From an uncultured Blautia sp. (GTDB lineage Bacteria; Bacillota; Clostridia; Lachnospirales; Lachnospiraceae), in the NCBI GenBank assembly GCA_934426285.1, contig CAKRYE010000013.1, positions 1-45,727 of the forward strand: 45,727 nt of DNA, read 5' to 3'. Of the stretch, positions 8,179-16,679 are shown one piece after another (position 1 is the first letter of the stretch; each line of letters starts with the position of its first letter). The position numbers and the translations under genes were made by a program. The notes under the pieces were generated by a model. That model saw only the letters and a list, made by a program, of their open reading frames with translations. It did no database searches and was not told the origin of the DNA.

Positions 8179-8982
8179 ATGGATTTTCTGGCAGTAAGAG
8201 GCGGGGGTGACCTTGCCAGCGGTACAATTCACAGGCTTTTTGCCAGCGGATACAGGGTTCTGGTGCTGGAATGTGACAGACCTACGGCAATCCGGAGAGA
8301 AGTGGCTTTCTGTGAGGCAGTATATGATGGGGCTGCTACTGTAGAAGGTGTGACAGCCAGAAGGGTTGATTCCTTCCGGGAATGCCAGGAGGTCTGGAAT
8401 ACAGGGGAAATCCCTCTTATGGTCGATCCCCAGGGAAAAATCCTCAGGGAACACAGACCGGCAGCTCTGATCGATGGTATCCTTGCAAAACGGAATCTGG
8501 GAACGGACAGATCCATGGCAGATCTTACCATTGCCCTGGGACCGGGATTCTCTGCCGGGGAGGATGTGGACTATGTGGTAGAAACCATGCGCGGCCATAA
8601 TCTGGGCAGGATCATCCGGGAGGGAAGTGCCCTGCCTAATACCGGGATTCCAGGAGTGATCGCAGGCTATGGAAAGGAAAGAGTGATCCATGCCCCTGCA
8701 GAGGGAGTGATCCGATGTCAGTTTCGGATTGCAGATATTGTGGAAAAGGACCAGATTCTGGGCTGGATCGGAGAGGTACCTGTAAAAGCCAGTCTTACAG
8801 GAGTGCTGAGAGGAATCATCCGGGATGGCTTCTGGGTTCCAAAAGGAATGAAGATCGCAGATATTGATCCCCGTAAAGAGCAGAAAAAAAACTGTTATAC
8901 GATTTCCGACAAGGCACGGTGTATTGCTGGCAGTGTGCTGGAAATTCTGTTATCAGAAGGAGTGCTTCCCTATGGAAAATAA
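8179..8982 (+). CDS. yqeB: Selenium-dependent molybdenum hydroxylase maturation protein YqeB
   Basis: A 267-residue YqeB (EF2563 family) protein. The family occurs with yqeC, mocA and selD-type genes in organisms whose molybdenum hydroxylases (xanthine- or nicotinate-type) carry a labile selenium atom. The N-terminal VRGGGDLASGTIHRL is the family nucleotide-binding-like opening, followed by ALGPGFSAGEDVDYVVETMR and a C-terminal biotinyl-like beta region (APAEGVI and following). The biochemical step is not established. The gene starts 1 nt after the phosphatase stop and overlaps yqeC by 11 nt. No molybdenum hydroxylase structural gene lies in this window. Confidence 0.87.
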   Translation: MDFLAVRGGGDLASGTIHRLFASGYRVLVLECDRPTAIRREVAFCEAVYDGAATVEGVTARRVDSFRECQEVWNTGEIPLMVDPQGKILREHRPAALIDGILAKRNLGTDRSMADLTIALGPGFSAGEDVDYVVETMRGHNLGRIIREGSALPNTGIPGVIAGYGKERVIHAPAEGVIRCQFRIADIVEKDQILGWIGEVPVKASLTGVLRGIIRDGFWVPKGMKIADIDPRKEQKKNCYTISDKARCIAGSVLEILLSEGVLPYGK

Positions 8983-9742
8983 AGAGCATCAGGGTGGACT
9001 CCTGGATCTACTTAGGATTAATTTAAGGGAAAATGCCGTGATTGCCGTGGTTGGCGGGGGCGGTAAGACCAGCCTGATCCATCGTCTGGGAGAGGAGCTG
9101 GTGACAGCCGGGAAAAAGGTTGTTATCACCACCACCACACACATGGCATATGAACCGGACAGCCCCTTTGTCAGGATAGGCAAAGGAGAGGAAGCTTTGG
9201 GTCCAAAGGTGCAGAGTAAATGCCGGGAGTTTCTGACGAACCATCATTATGTGATCGCAGCAGATTATGAGCCTGAAACCGGAAAATATTCTGCCATATC
9301 GGAAGCTGCCATAAGGCAGCTGGCTCATTTTTGTGATGTGATACTTGTTGAGGCAGATGGTTCCAGACACAGACCTGTTAAGATCCCTGCTGAATGGGAA
9401 CCTGTGATCCCGGAATGTACAGATCTGGTAATCGGCATCATTGGTCTGGATTGTCTGGGAAAAAGCATAGAACAGTGTGCTTTTCGCCAGGAATTGACTG
9501 CAGGTTTTCTGGGAAAATCTGAGACAGATGAGATTACAGAAGAGGACATTATAAAAATAGCGTCTTCTGCAGAGGGTCTGAAGAAAAATGTGGGAAACAG
9601 GGAGTATCGGGTATATCTGAATAAAACTGACACTCTGAAGTCTGACAGGAACCCGGAAAATCTTCTGAGAAAACTCAGGGAACAAAAGATGATTGCTTCC
9701 GCCGGAAGTCTGAGAAGCTTTGGAGGGACAGTGCAGATATGA
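8972..9742 (+). CDS. yqeC: Selenium cofactor biosynthesis protein YqeC
   Basis: A 256-residue putative selenium-dependent hydroxylase accessory protein of the YqeC family. It has a Walker-A-like VVGGGGKTSLIH near the N terminus, TTTTHM and VEADGSRHRPVKIP, all typical of the family, and an NTP-binding fold is likely. AGAAGGAG at 8955-8962 places the start at ATG 8972; the frame is open further upstream to 8864 but that part lies inside yqeB and has no ribosome binding site. Its TGA overlaps the mocA-like ATG by four bases. Together with yqeB it predicts a selenium-modified molybdenum enzyme elsewhere in the genome. Confidence 0.87.
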   Translation: MENKEHQGGLLDLLRINLRENAVIAVVGGGGKTSLIHRLGEELVTAGKKVVITTTTHMAYEPDSPFVRIGKGEEALGPKVQSKCREFLTNHHYVIAADYEPETGKYSAISEAAIRQLAHFCDVILVEADGSRHRPVKIPAEWEPVIPECTDLVIGIIGLDCLGKSIEQCAFRQELTAGFLGKSETDEITEEDIIKIASSAEGLKKNVGNREYRVYLNKTDTLKSDRNPENLLRKLREQKMIASAGSLRSFGGTVQI

Positions 9743-10326
9743 AGATTGCGATCATTATGCTGGCGGCTGGAAACAGCCGCCGTTTCGGCTCTAATAAGCT
9801 GTTGTATGAGATTCAGGGAAAGCCTATGTTCTGCTATATTCTGGATACTTTATATGATGTGCAGAAAAACTGGGAACAGCTGACCGGGGAACCGGAATCC
9901 TATTTGGAAGTCTCTGTAGTGACCCAATATGATTTTATTGCTGAACAGGCAGAAAAATATGGATTTAGAGTTTATAATAACCCAGCTCCTGAGAGGGGGA
10001 TCTCTTCCTCAGTAAGAATCGGCCTGGAAGCAAATCAGGAGGCAGATGCAGCCCTGTTTTGTGTGGCAGACCAGCCCTGGCTGTCCAGTCGCACCATAGG
10101 CGGGCTTATCTATGCTTGTATAAAGGGAGAAAAGGGAATTGTCTGTGTTTCTGACGGAACTCATATGGGTAATCCCTGCATTTTCAGAAAAAAATATTTT
10201 GGAGAGCTTGGACTGCTGACCGGAGACAAAGGCGGAAAAAAGGTTGTATTGTCCCATCCGGATGATGTGGAGATATATCAGGTGGCAGCAGATCAGGAAT
10301 TGCTGGATATTGATTATAAAGTATGA
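9739..10326 (+). CDS. Molybdenum cofactor cytidylyltransferase-like protein (MocA/MobA family)
   Basis: A 195-residue nucleotidyltransferase with the N-terminal LAAGNSRRFGSNKLL signature (residues 8-22), a central VADQPWLSS and a MGNPCIFRKKYF stretch typical of MocA/MobA-like enzymes that add CMP or GMP to molybdopterin. In xanthine dehydrogenase-type systems the usual product is molybdopterin cytosine dinucleotide, so cytidylyl transfer is the more likely role; this rests on context with yqeB and yqeC. It overlaps yqeC by 4 nt (ATGA). Confidence 0.82.
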   Translation: MKIAIIMLAAGNSRRFGSNKLLYEIQGKPMFCYILDTLYDVQKNWEQLTGEPESYLEVSVVTQYDFIAEQAEKYGFRVYNNPAPERGISSSVRIGLEANQEADAALFCVADQPWLSSRTIGGLIYACIKGEKGIVCVSDGTHMGNPCIFRKKYFGELGLLTGDKGGKKVVLSHPDDVEIYQVAADQELLDIDYKV

Positions 10327-10403
10327 TAAAATAACGGACAAAGAGAGAACTTTCTGAGAATGAATCAGAGATTCAGGAAAGTACAAGAGAGGAGTTAGGT
10401 ATT

Positions 10404-11648
10404 ATGGCAGTATTTCGATCATTTAAGGCCCTTCGCCCTGCAGCTGACAAAGCCAGGGCAGTGGCAGCCCTGCCATACGATGTGGTAAACAGAGAAGAAG
10501 CCAGGGCAATCGGGGAGAAAAATCCCCTTTCTTTTCTCCATGTGGACAGACCGGAGATGGATCTGGAGCCATCCATTGATCTGTATGATGAAAGGGTTTA
10601 TGCAAAAGCCAGAGAGAATCTGGACAATCTGGAGAAGGAAGGGATTCTGGTCCAGGATGAGAAGCCCTGCTATTATATTTATGAGCAGGTGAGAAAAGGC
10701 AGAACCCAGACAGGAATTGTAGGCTGCAGTTCTATTGACGATTACATGAACGGTGTGGTCAAAAAGCATGAGCTGACCAGAGAGGACAAGGAACAGGACA
10801 GAATTCGTCACGTAGACAGCTGCAATGCCAACACAGGCCCTATTTTTCTGGCGTGCAGATATCCCCAGTCTCTGCTGGATCTTATGGAGGATTGGAAAAA
10901 GAGCCATCCGGCTGCCTGTGATTTCACAGAAGAGGATGAGATCACCCACAGAGTATGGGTAATTGATGATGCAGAGGTGATCAGGAAAATCCATGAGGAA
11001 TTTGCAGGAATTGATTCTCTGTACATTGCAGATGGACATCACAGAGCTGCATCTGCAGTGAAGGTTGGATTGAAGAGAAGAGAGCAGAATCCTGGATATA
11101 CAGGGGAAGAGGAATTTAATTATTTCCTGTCAGTGGTATTTCCTTATGACCAGCTTTGTATCCTTCCTTACAACAGAGTTGTCCATGACCTGAACGGACT
11201 GACAGTTAAGGCTTTTCTGGCAGCCCTGAAATTTAATTTTGAATTGATGCTTATGCCGGGATTTCCATGTAAGCCTGTGGAAAAGCACTGCATGGGTATG
11301 TATGTGGATGGCCAGTGGTATCATCTGAAAGCATGGCCGGATGTATATGAGGGAAAGGATGTAGTGACCCAGCTGGATGTATCTATCCTTCAGGACAAAG
11401 TACTGAATCCGATCCTGGGTATTCAGGATCCGCGAACAGACCAGCGTATTTCCTTTGTAGGCGGAAGCCACAAGGCAGCAGAGCTGGCTCAGATGGCAGA
11501 TAAGACCGGAGGCGTTGCCTTTGTCATGTATCCAACCTCCATGGAAGATCTGATGAAGATCGCAGATGAAAGCAGACTTATGCCACCCAAGAGCACCTGG
11601 TTCGAGCCAAAACTTCGCAGCGGATTGTTTATACATAAGTTATATTGA
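10404..11648 (+). CDS. DUF1015 family protein
   Basis: A 414-residue DUF1015 protein. The family is widespread in Clostridia and often lies beside serine biosynthesis genes, though not here. ADGHHRAASA (near residue 212) is its best-known motif and resembles the DGHHR nucleotide/phosphate loop of ParB-fold serine kinases such as SerK; a kinase-like activity is possible but unproven. Other landmarks are LPYDVV near the start, HELTREDKEQDRI and NTGPIFLAC. GAGGAG at about 10391 precedes ATG 10404. It follows mocA by 77 nt without a visible terminator and ends before the bidirectional hairpin at 11717-11751. Confidence 0.8.
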   Translation: MAVFRSFKALRPAADKARAVAALPYDVVNREEARAIGEKNPLSFLHVDRPEMDLEPSIDLYDERVYAKARENLDNLEKEGILVQDEKPCYYIYEQVRKGRTQTGIVGCSSIDDYMNGVVKKHELTREDKEQDRIRHVDSCNANTGPIFLACRYPQSLLDLMEDWKKSHPAACDFTEEDEITHRVWVIDDAEVIRKIHEEFAGIDSLYIADGHHRAASAVKVGLKRREQNPGYTGEEEFNYFLSVVFPYDQLCILPYNRVVHDLNGLTVKAFLAALKFNFELMLMPGFPCKPVEKHCMGMYVDGQWYHLKAWPDVYEGKDVVTQLDVSILQDKVLNPILGIQDPRTDQRISFVGGSHKAAELAQMADKTGGVAFVMYPTSMEDLMKIADESRLMPPKSTWFEPKLRSGLFIHKLY

Positions 11649-11716
11649 TTTCCTGATTGGCATATACCAGAATATCAGTAAGAAAAGTAATAATAATACG
11701 TCTGATAAGGACAAAA

Positions 11717-11751
11717 GAAAAAGAGCTTCCAGGTTTTGGAAACTCTTTTTC
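11717..11751. terminator. Bidirectional terminator between the DUF1015 gene and tRNA-Pro
   Basis: GAAAAAGAG pairs with CTCTTTTTC, with an inner CTTCC/GGAA stem and a small loop. A-rich on the left and T-rich on the right, it can end transcription from the plus-strand DUF1015 gene and from the minus-strand tRNA gene. Confidence 0.75.
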
Positions 11752-11764
11752 TTACTATATTTAA

Positions 11765-11838
11765 TCGGGGCAACAGGATTTGAACCTGCGACCTCACGGC
11801 CCCCAGCCGTGCGCGCTACCAAGCTACGCCATACCCCG
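11765..11838 (-). tRNA. tRNA-Pro (anticodon GGG)
   Basis: The minus strand gives a 74-nt cloverleaf: acceptor CGGGGTA paired at the 3' end, a D-arm with AGCTTGGTAGCGC, anticodon stem CACGG/CCGTG around a CTGGGGG loop (anticodon GGG, reading CCC and CCU), and a T-arm with GGTTCGAATCC. Discriminator A is at 11765 and CCA is not encoded. Apparent ORFs on either strand here are translations of the tRNA. Confidence 0.95.
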
Positions 11839-11849
11839 CAACATTTGCT

Positions 11850-11878
11850 ATTGTAACAAAAGTACAAACAGATTTCAA
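11850..11878 (-). promoter_or_regulatory. Promoter for tRNA-Pro
   Basis: On the minus strand TTGAAA (11878-11873) and TACAAT (11855-11850) are separated by 17 nt, with the -10 box 11 nt before the tRNA 5' end. Confidence 0.65.
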
Positions 11879-11897
11879 GTGCTTTTTTTAATTTAAG

Positions 11898-12060
11898 CAA
11901 AATTTGTTACTATTCACTGGTAATATCCCGCGAGGTGTTTTTTGTGAGCGAAGGTCACAGAAAACCCGAGACATACTGCGCGAATTTATGCGAGTAGCAT
12001 AAATTCTGTGCATCGCGAAGCGTGTTGCTGAGAACGGAGTGAACAGTAACCAAAATTTTG
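11898..12060. repeat. Hairpin-rich intergenic element with imperfect terminal inverted repeats
   Basis: The left end (11898-11917, CAAAATTTGTTACTATTCAC) is the near reverse complement of the right end (12039-12060), differing by one substitution and a 2-nt gap. Inside are a perfect 10-bp hairpin (GAATTTATGC/GCATAAATTC) and a TGTGA/TCACA hairpin. No ORF is convincing. It lies between the tRNA-Pro promoter and the leuA T-box and looks like a small MITE-like or extragenic palindromic repeat. Confidence 0.6.
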
Positions 12061-12119
12061 GCAAATTCGGGTAAATTCAGGAAGAGGTCTTGACAAAAAC
12101 TCTTTTTGATGTTAACGTA

Positions 12120-12424
12120 TTACTCAACAAAAACAAGCGAAATGCATAGATGAGGAATAGTACACAGTAACCTGAGCCCAGAGAGCTGCTGGCCGGTGAG
12201 AAGCAGCGGATGGAAATTGTGGAACTCGCCTTTGAGCAGCTGCCTGAAATCTTTATACAGGAGAGTAGGCGCAGACGGTGTCCACCGTTATATGGAGAGG
12301 ATATAAGGATCTCAGATCCTGTATCCGGTGAGTGATGACGTAGTTCATAAATAAAGAGTGGTACCGCGTAAGATTTTGATGTCTTCCGTCTCTTGCAGAT
12401 CATGCAGGGCGGGAGGCTTTTTTT
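12120..12424 (+). promoter_or_regulatory. T-box leader (Leu) controlling leuA
   Basis: A T-box riboswitch region. The Stem I part contains AGAGAGCTGCTGG and GGTGAGAAGCAGC pairing segments and the specifier context GGAACTCGCC, where CTC (12225-12227) is a leucine codon. The antiterminator box GAGTGGTACCGCG lies near 12356-12368 and a terminator hairpin with T run at about 12383-12424. Uncharged tRNA-Leu(GAG) would stabilise the antiterminator and allow leuA expression. A TTGACA at 12090-12095 may be the -35 box; the -10 box is not clear. Boundaries are approximate. Confidence 0.85.
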
Positions 12425-12487
12425 GTTTCCTGCGAAACAGACCGCGTAGCTATCTTTAAGTACATAAGAAAGTGGAGGATAAAGAAA

Positions 12488-14143
12488 ATGATGAAAGCAA
12501 GCAAGTATCAGAGACAGTATTTTATGCCCCCGGTGAAATCCATGAAATGGGCAGAGAAGGAATATGTGGAGAAGGCTCCCATCTGGTGTTCCGTTGATCT
12601 GCGTGATGGTAATCAGGCGTTAGTGATTCCTATGAGCCTGGAACAGAAAATAGAGTTTTTCAAGCTTCTTGTGAAAATTGGTTTTAAAGAGATCGAGGTT
12701 GGTTTTCCGGCAGCCTCTGAGACAGAATATGAATTTCTGCGTACCCTGATCGAGCAGAATCTCATTCCAGAGGATGTGACCATCCAGGTGCTGACCCAGG
12801 CCAGAGAGCATATTATCCGTAAAACCTTTGAGGCAGTCAAGGGTGCTCCGAAAGCAATCGTACATGTGTACAATTCTACCTCTGTTGCCCAGAGAGAACA
12901 GGTATTTAAGAAAACTAAGGAAGAGATTTTGAAGATTGCAGTGGATGGCGCTGCACTTCTGAAAAAACTGGCAGATGAAACAGAAGGCAATTTCCAGTTC
13001 GAATACAGTCCGGAGAGCTTTACCGGAACAGAGCCGGAATATGCACTGGAGGTATGTAACGCAGTTCTGGATGTATGGCAGCCTACAGCAGATAATAAAT
13101 GTATTATCAACCTGCCTGTTACAGTAGAGCATTCCATGCCTCATGTATATGCCAGCCAGGTGGAATATATGTGTGACAATCTGAAATATCGTGAAAACGT
13201 AATCGTATCTCTCCATCCGCACAATGACAGAGGATGTGGCGTAGCAGATTCTGAAATGGGACTGCTGGCAGGCGCAGACAGGATCGAGGGAACTTTATTT
13301 GGAAACGGTGAGCGTACCGGTAACGTGGATATTGTAACACTTGGCATGAATATGTATTCCCAGGGAGTGGATCCCAAGCTTGATTTCTCCGACATGCCTC
13401 ATATCTGTGAGGTATATGAGGAGTGCACCGGCATGAAGGTTACAGAGAGAAGCCCATACAGTGGTGCCCTGGTATTTGCAGCATTTTCCGGATCCCATCA
13501 GGATGCCATTGCCAAAGGTATGCACTGGAGAGATGAAAAAGATCCGGATCACTGGAATGTACCGTATCTGCCCATCGATCCTACAGATGTGGGCAGAAAC
13601 TACGATGCAGATGTAATCCGTATTAACAGCCAGTCCGGTAAGGGTGGTGTTGGTTATATTCTGGAGACCAAATACGGTCTGAACCTTCCGCCGAAAATGC
13701 GTGAGGCCATGGGCTATGCTACCAAGGCAGTATCTGATCATAAGCACAAAGAGCTTCATCCGGATGAGATCTTTGGTCTGTTTAAGTCAACCTTTGAGAA
13801 TGTGGTTGAGCCATACAGTATCAATGAGCTGCATTTCCAGCAGAAGGATGGAGGAATTACCACACAGGTAACCTCAACCTTCCAGGGTGAAACCATTGTT
13901 ACAGAAGCCAGCGGAAACGGACGTCTGGACGCAGTAAGCAATGCCCTGAAGAAAGCCTATGATCTGGAATATTCTCTGGAAACCTATCAGGAGCATGCAC
14001 TGGAGCGCAGTTCCAGTTCCAAGGCTATCGCCTATGTGGGAATTAAGAAACCGGACGGAACCCTGGCATGGGGAGCAGGAGTGGACCCGGATATCATCCG
14101 TGCCTCCATTGACGCCCTGGTAACTGCTATCAACAATCGCTAA
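12488..14143 (+). CDS. leuA: 2-isopropylmalate synthase (LeuA type 2)
   Basis: The first committed enzyme of leucine synthesis condenses acetyl-CoA with 2-oxoisovalerate. At 551 residues it matches the longer LeuA type 2 subfamily: an N-terminal HMGL-type TIM barrel with VDLRDGNQAL and SLHPHNDRG metal and substrate motifs, and a C-terminal regulatory (leucine feedback) domain containing ERSSSSKAIAYVGIK. GGAGG at 12474-12478 is well spaced for ATG 12488 (a second ATG follows at 12491). The Leu T-box immediately upstream agrees with the assignment. The gene is monocistronic, ending at the terminator at 14209-14258. Confidence 0.95.
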   Translation: MMKASKYQRQYFMPPVKSMKWAEKEYVEKAPIWCSVDLRDGNQALVIPMSLEQKIEFFKLLVKIGFKEIEVGFPAASETEYEFLRTLIEQNLIPEDVTIQVLTQAREHIIRKTFEAVKGAPKAIVHVYNSTSVAQREQVFKKTKEEILKIAVDGAALLKKLADETEGNFQFEYSPESFTGTEPEYALEVCNAVLDVWQPTADNKCIINLPVTVEHSMPHVYASQVEYMCDNLKYRENVIVSLHPHNDRGCGVADSEMGLLAGADRIEGTLFGNGERTGNVDIVTLGMNMYSQGVDPKLDFSDMPHICEVYEECTGMKVTERSPYSGALVFAAFSGSHQDAIAKGMHWRDEKDPDHWNVPYLPIDPTDVGRNYDADVIRINSQSGKGGVGYILETKYGLNLPPKMREAMGYATKAVSDHKHKELHPDEIFGLFKSTFENVVEPYSINELHFQQKDGGITTQVTSTFQGETIVTEASGNGRLDAVSNALKKAYDLEYSLETYQEHALERSSSSKAIAYVGIKKPDGTLAWGAGVDPDIIRASIDALVTAINNR

Positions 14144-14156
14144 TATCAGAATTAAA

Positions 14157-14191
14157 GGAGCTGCTTCGCAGCGGAGCAATTCGCGGATATC
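14157..14191 (+). repeat. Dispersed palindromic repeat, copy 1
   Basis: A 35-bp sequence 13 nt after the leuA stop, containing the hairpin GCTGC-TTC-GCAGC, recurs in inverted orientation at 33704-33738 with one mismatch. This near identity 19.5 kb away shows it belongs to a dispersed repeat family. Confidence 0.8.
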
Positions 14192-14208
14192 CTAATAATA
14201 GAAAAGTT

Positions 14209-14258
14209 AAAAAGCAGGAATGACTGTACGGATAAAAGTACAGTCATTCCTGCTTTTT
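14209..14258 (+). terminator. Terminator after leuA
   Basis: A 21-bp perfect stem (14209-14229 with 14238-14258) with an 8-nt loop. It begins with five A and ends with five T, so it can act on both strands. Confidence 0.92.
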
Positions 14259-14298
14259 GCAGTAAATTGTACAAAAATAAAATCATAGGTCAAATCAA

Positions 14299-14328
14299 TT
14301 GACATAAGACCAGAATGTCCCGTATACT
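14299..14328 (+). promoter_or_regulatory. Promoter of pflB with overlapping palindrome
   Basis: TTGACA (14299-14304) and TATACT (14323-14328) with an 18-nt spacer. The -35 box is the right arm of GTCAA-ATCAA-TTGAC (14289-14303), a possible operator. The leader of about 85 nt also contains TCTCAC/GTGAGA, a 6-bp hairpin at 14367-14383. Confidence 0.7.
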
Positions 14329-14418
14329 ATCGGCGTGGATGACACAAAACAAAATAAATCTTATTCTCTCACTTGACGTGAGAATTGCGCGGAAATATTA
14401 AAAGAAAGAGGTAAGACG

Positions 14419-16674
14419 ATGAGAAACTTTGAACAGTGGAATGGCTTTAAGGGTAACCGTTGGAAGGAGAAAATTGATGTTCGTAACTTTATCAGTATGA
14501 ACTATACTCCATATGAAGGAGATGCTTCCTTCCTTGAAGAGCCTACAGAAGCTACCAATAAGCTCTGGGATAAGCTGCAGGCACTTCAGAAAGAGGAGCG
14601 TGCAAAGGGCGGTGTCCTGGATATGGAGACAGAGGTTGTTACTTCTCTGACTGCTTACGGACCTGGATATATTGATGAGGAAACAAAGGATCTGGAGAAG
14701 GTTGTTGGTCTTCAGACAGATAAACCTCTGAAACGTGCTTTCATGCCATACGGCGGAATTAAAATGGCAGAACAGGCATGTGAAACTTATGGCTATCACG
14801 TAAGTGACAAGATCAAAGATGTTTTCTATAACTATGAATTCAAGACTCATAATCAGGGAGTATTTGATATCTACACACCAGAGATGAAGCTTGCCCGTCA
14901 TAACAAGATCCTGACAGGTCTTCCGGATACTTACGGACGTGGACGTATTGTAGGCGATTACAGACGTGTGGCTCTGTATGGAATCGATGCCCTGATCGAA
15001 GGCAAGCAGAAGGATTTTGCAGCCTGCGACCGTCAGGGTATGAGACGCTATGATTTCCAGCTTCGTGAGGAGATCGCAGACCAGATCCGTGCACTGAAGG
15101 GCATGAAGGTTATGGCAGAAGCTTACGGCTATGACATTTCCCAGCCTGCAAAGAATGCAAGAGAAGCTTTCCAGTGGCTGTATTTCGGATATCTGGCAGC
15201 GATCAAGACTCAGAACGGTGCTGCAATGAGTGTTGGACGTATTTCTACCTTCCTTGATATCTATATTGAGAGAGATCTGGAGAACGGTACACTGACTGAG
15301 AAAGAAGCTCAGGAGCTTGTAGATCACATGGTAATGAAATTCCGTATGGTTAAATTCGCACGTATCCCATCTTACAATCAGTTATTCTCCGGCGACCCTG
15401 TATGGGCAACTCTGGAAGTAGCAGGTATGGGACAGGACGGACGTACCATGGTAACAAAGAATGACTTCCGTTTCCTGCATACACTGGAGGATATGGGTCC
15501 TGCTCCGGAACCAAACCTTACTGTACTTTATTCCTCAAGACTGCCTGAGAACTTCAAGAAATATGCAGCTGATATTTCTGTTCTCACAAGCTCTATCCAG
15601 TATGAAAACGATGATGTTATGCGTCCTGTATGGGGAGATGACTACAGCATCTGCTGCTGTGTATCTGCTACTGAGACTGGTAAAGAAATGCAGTTCTTCG
15701 GTGCTCGTGCAAACCTTGCAAAATGCCTTCTTTATGCGATCAACGGTGGTGTGGATGAGAAGACAAAACAGCAGGTTGGACCAAACTATCAGCCGATCAC
15801 TTCCGAATACCTTGACTATGACGAAGTAGTTGCAAAATATGATAAGATGATGGACTGGCTGGCTCATCTGTATGTTGGAACACTGAATATGATCCACTAC
15901 ATGCATGATAAATATTACTATGAGGCAGCAGAGATGGCACTGATCGATACAAAGGTTGACCGTTCTTTTGCAACCGGTATTGCAGGCTTCTCTCATGTGG
16001 TTGACTCCCTTTCCGCTATCAAATATGCAAAGGTAAAAGCAATCCGTGATGAAGACGGAATCACCACAGACTTCCAGGTAGAAGGTGACTTCCCACGCTA
16101 TGGTAATGATGATGACAGAGCAGATGAGATCGCTACTACTCTGCTTTCTACCTTCCTTGAGAAGCTGAAACACATCCATACCTATCGTGATTCCAAACCA
16201 ACCACCTCTATCCTTACCATTACTTCTAACGTTGTTTACGGTAAAGCTACAGGTTCCCTTCCGGATGGAAGAAAAGCAGGAGAGCCACTGGCACCTGGTG
16301 CAAACCCATCCTACGGTGCAGAGCAGAATGGCCTTCTGGCATCTCTGAACTCTGTTGCAAAGCTTGACTATGAGGATGCACTGGACGGAATCTCCAATAC
16401 TCAGACTATCAATCCTGATGCACTGGGACATACTGAGGAAGAGCGTACAGAGAATCTTGTACACGTACTGGACGGATATTTTGACCAGGGTGCACATCAC
16501 CTCAATGTAAACGTATTTGGAAAAGAAAAGCTTATCGATGCTATGGAACATCCGGAAAAAGAAGAGTATGCAAACTTCACAATCCGTGTTTCCGGTTATG
16601 CAGTTAAGTTTATCGACCTGACCAGAGAACAGCAGCTTGACGTAATCGCAAGAACCTGCCACGACAGGATGTAA
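14419..16674 (+). CDS. pflB: Pyruvate formate-lyase (formate C-acetyltransferase)
   Basis: A glycyl-radical enzyme that splits pyruvate with CoA into acetyl-CoA and formate during fermentation. Its 751 residues are typical. The active site shows three adjacent cysteines, C412-C413-C414, followed by [20 protein letters not shown], and the C-terminal glycyl-radical motif is RVSGYAV with Gly726. AAAGAGG lies about 8 nt before the ATG. The activase gene follows after 5 nt. Codon usage is visibly biased to a restricted set (GGT, CGT, CTG), as expected for an abundant protein. Confidence 0.97.
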   Translation: MRNFEQWNGFKGNRWKEKIDVRNFISMNYTPYEGDASFLEEPTEATNKLWDKLQALQKEERAKGGVLDMETEVVTSLTAYGPGYIDEETKDLEKVVGLQTDKPLKRAFMPYGGIKMAEQACETYGYHVSDKIKDVFYNYEFKTHNQGVFDIYTPEMKLARHNKILTGLPDTYGRGRIVGDYRRVALYGIDALIEGKQKDFAACDRQGMRRYDFQLREEIADQIRALKGMKVMAEAYGYDISQPAKNAREAFQWLYFGYLAAIKTQNGAAMSVGRISTFLDIYIERDLENGTLTEKEAQELVDHMVMKFRMVKFARIPSYNQLFSGDPVWATLEVAGMGQDGRTMVTKNDFRFLHTLEDMGPAPEPNLTVLYSSRLPENFKKYAADISVLTSSIQYENDDVMRPVWGDDYSICCCVSATETGKEMQFFGARANLAKCLLYAINGGVDEKTKQQVGPNYQPITSEYLDYDEVVAKYDKMMDWLAHLYVGTLNMIHYMHDKYYYEAAEMALIDTKVDRSFATGIAGFSHVVDSLSAIKYAKVKAIRDEDGITTDFQVEGDFPRYGNDDDRADEIATTLLSTFLEKLKHIHTYRDSKPTTSILTITSNVVYGKATGSLPDGRKAGEPLAPGANPSYGAEQNGLLASLNSVAKLDYEDALDGISNTQTINPDALGHTEEERTENLVHVLDGYFDQGAHHLNVNVFGKEKLIDAMEHPEKEEYANFTIRVSGYAVKFIDLTREQQLDVIARTCHDRM

Positions 16675-16679
16675 ATCTG

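Noticed and set aside
8179..10326. Selenocysteine codon in the selenium-related genes
   Set aside because: yqeB, yqeC and the mocA-like gene are intact without in-frame TGA; the labile selenium system does not need selenocysteine.
11566..11900. ORFs on both strands over tRNA-Pro
   Set aside because: Their peptides (GATGFEPATSRPPAVRA, and GGREVAGSNPVAP on the other strand) are classic translations of a tRNA gene.
12077..12403. 108-codon minus-strand ORF
   Set aside because: It is the complement of the leuA T-box leader, and has no ribosome binding site or family match.
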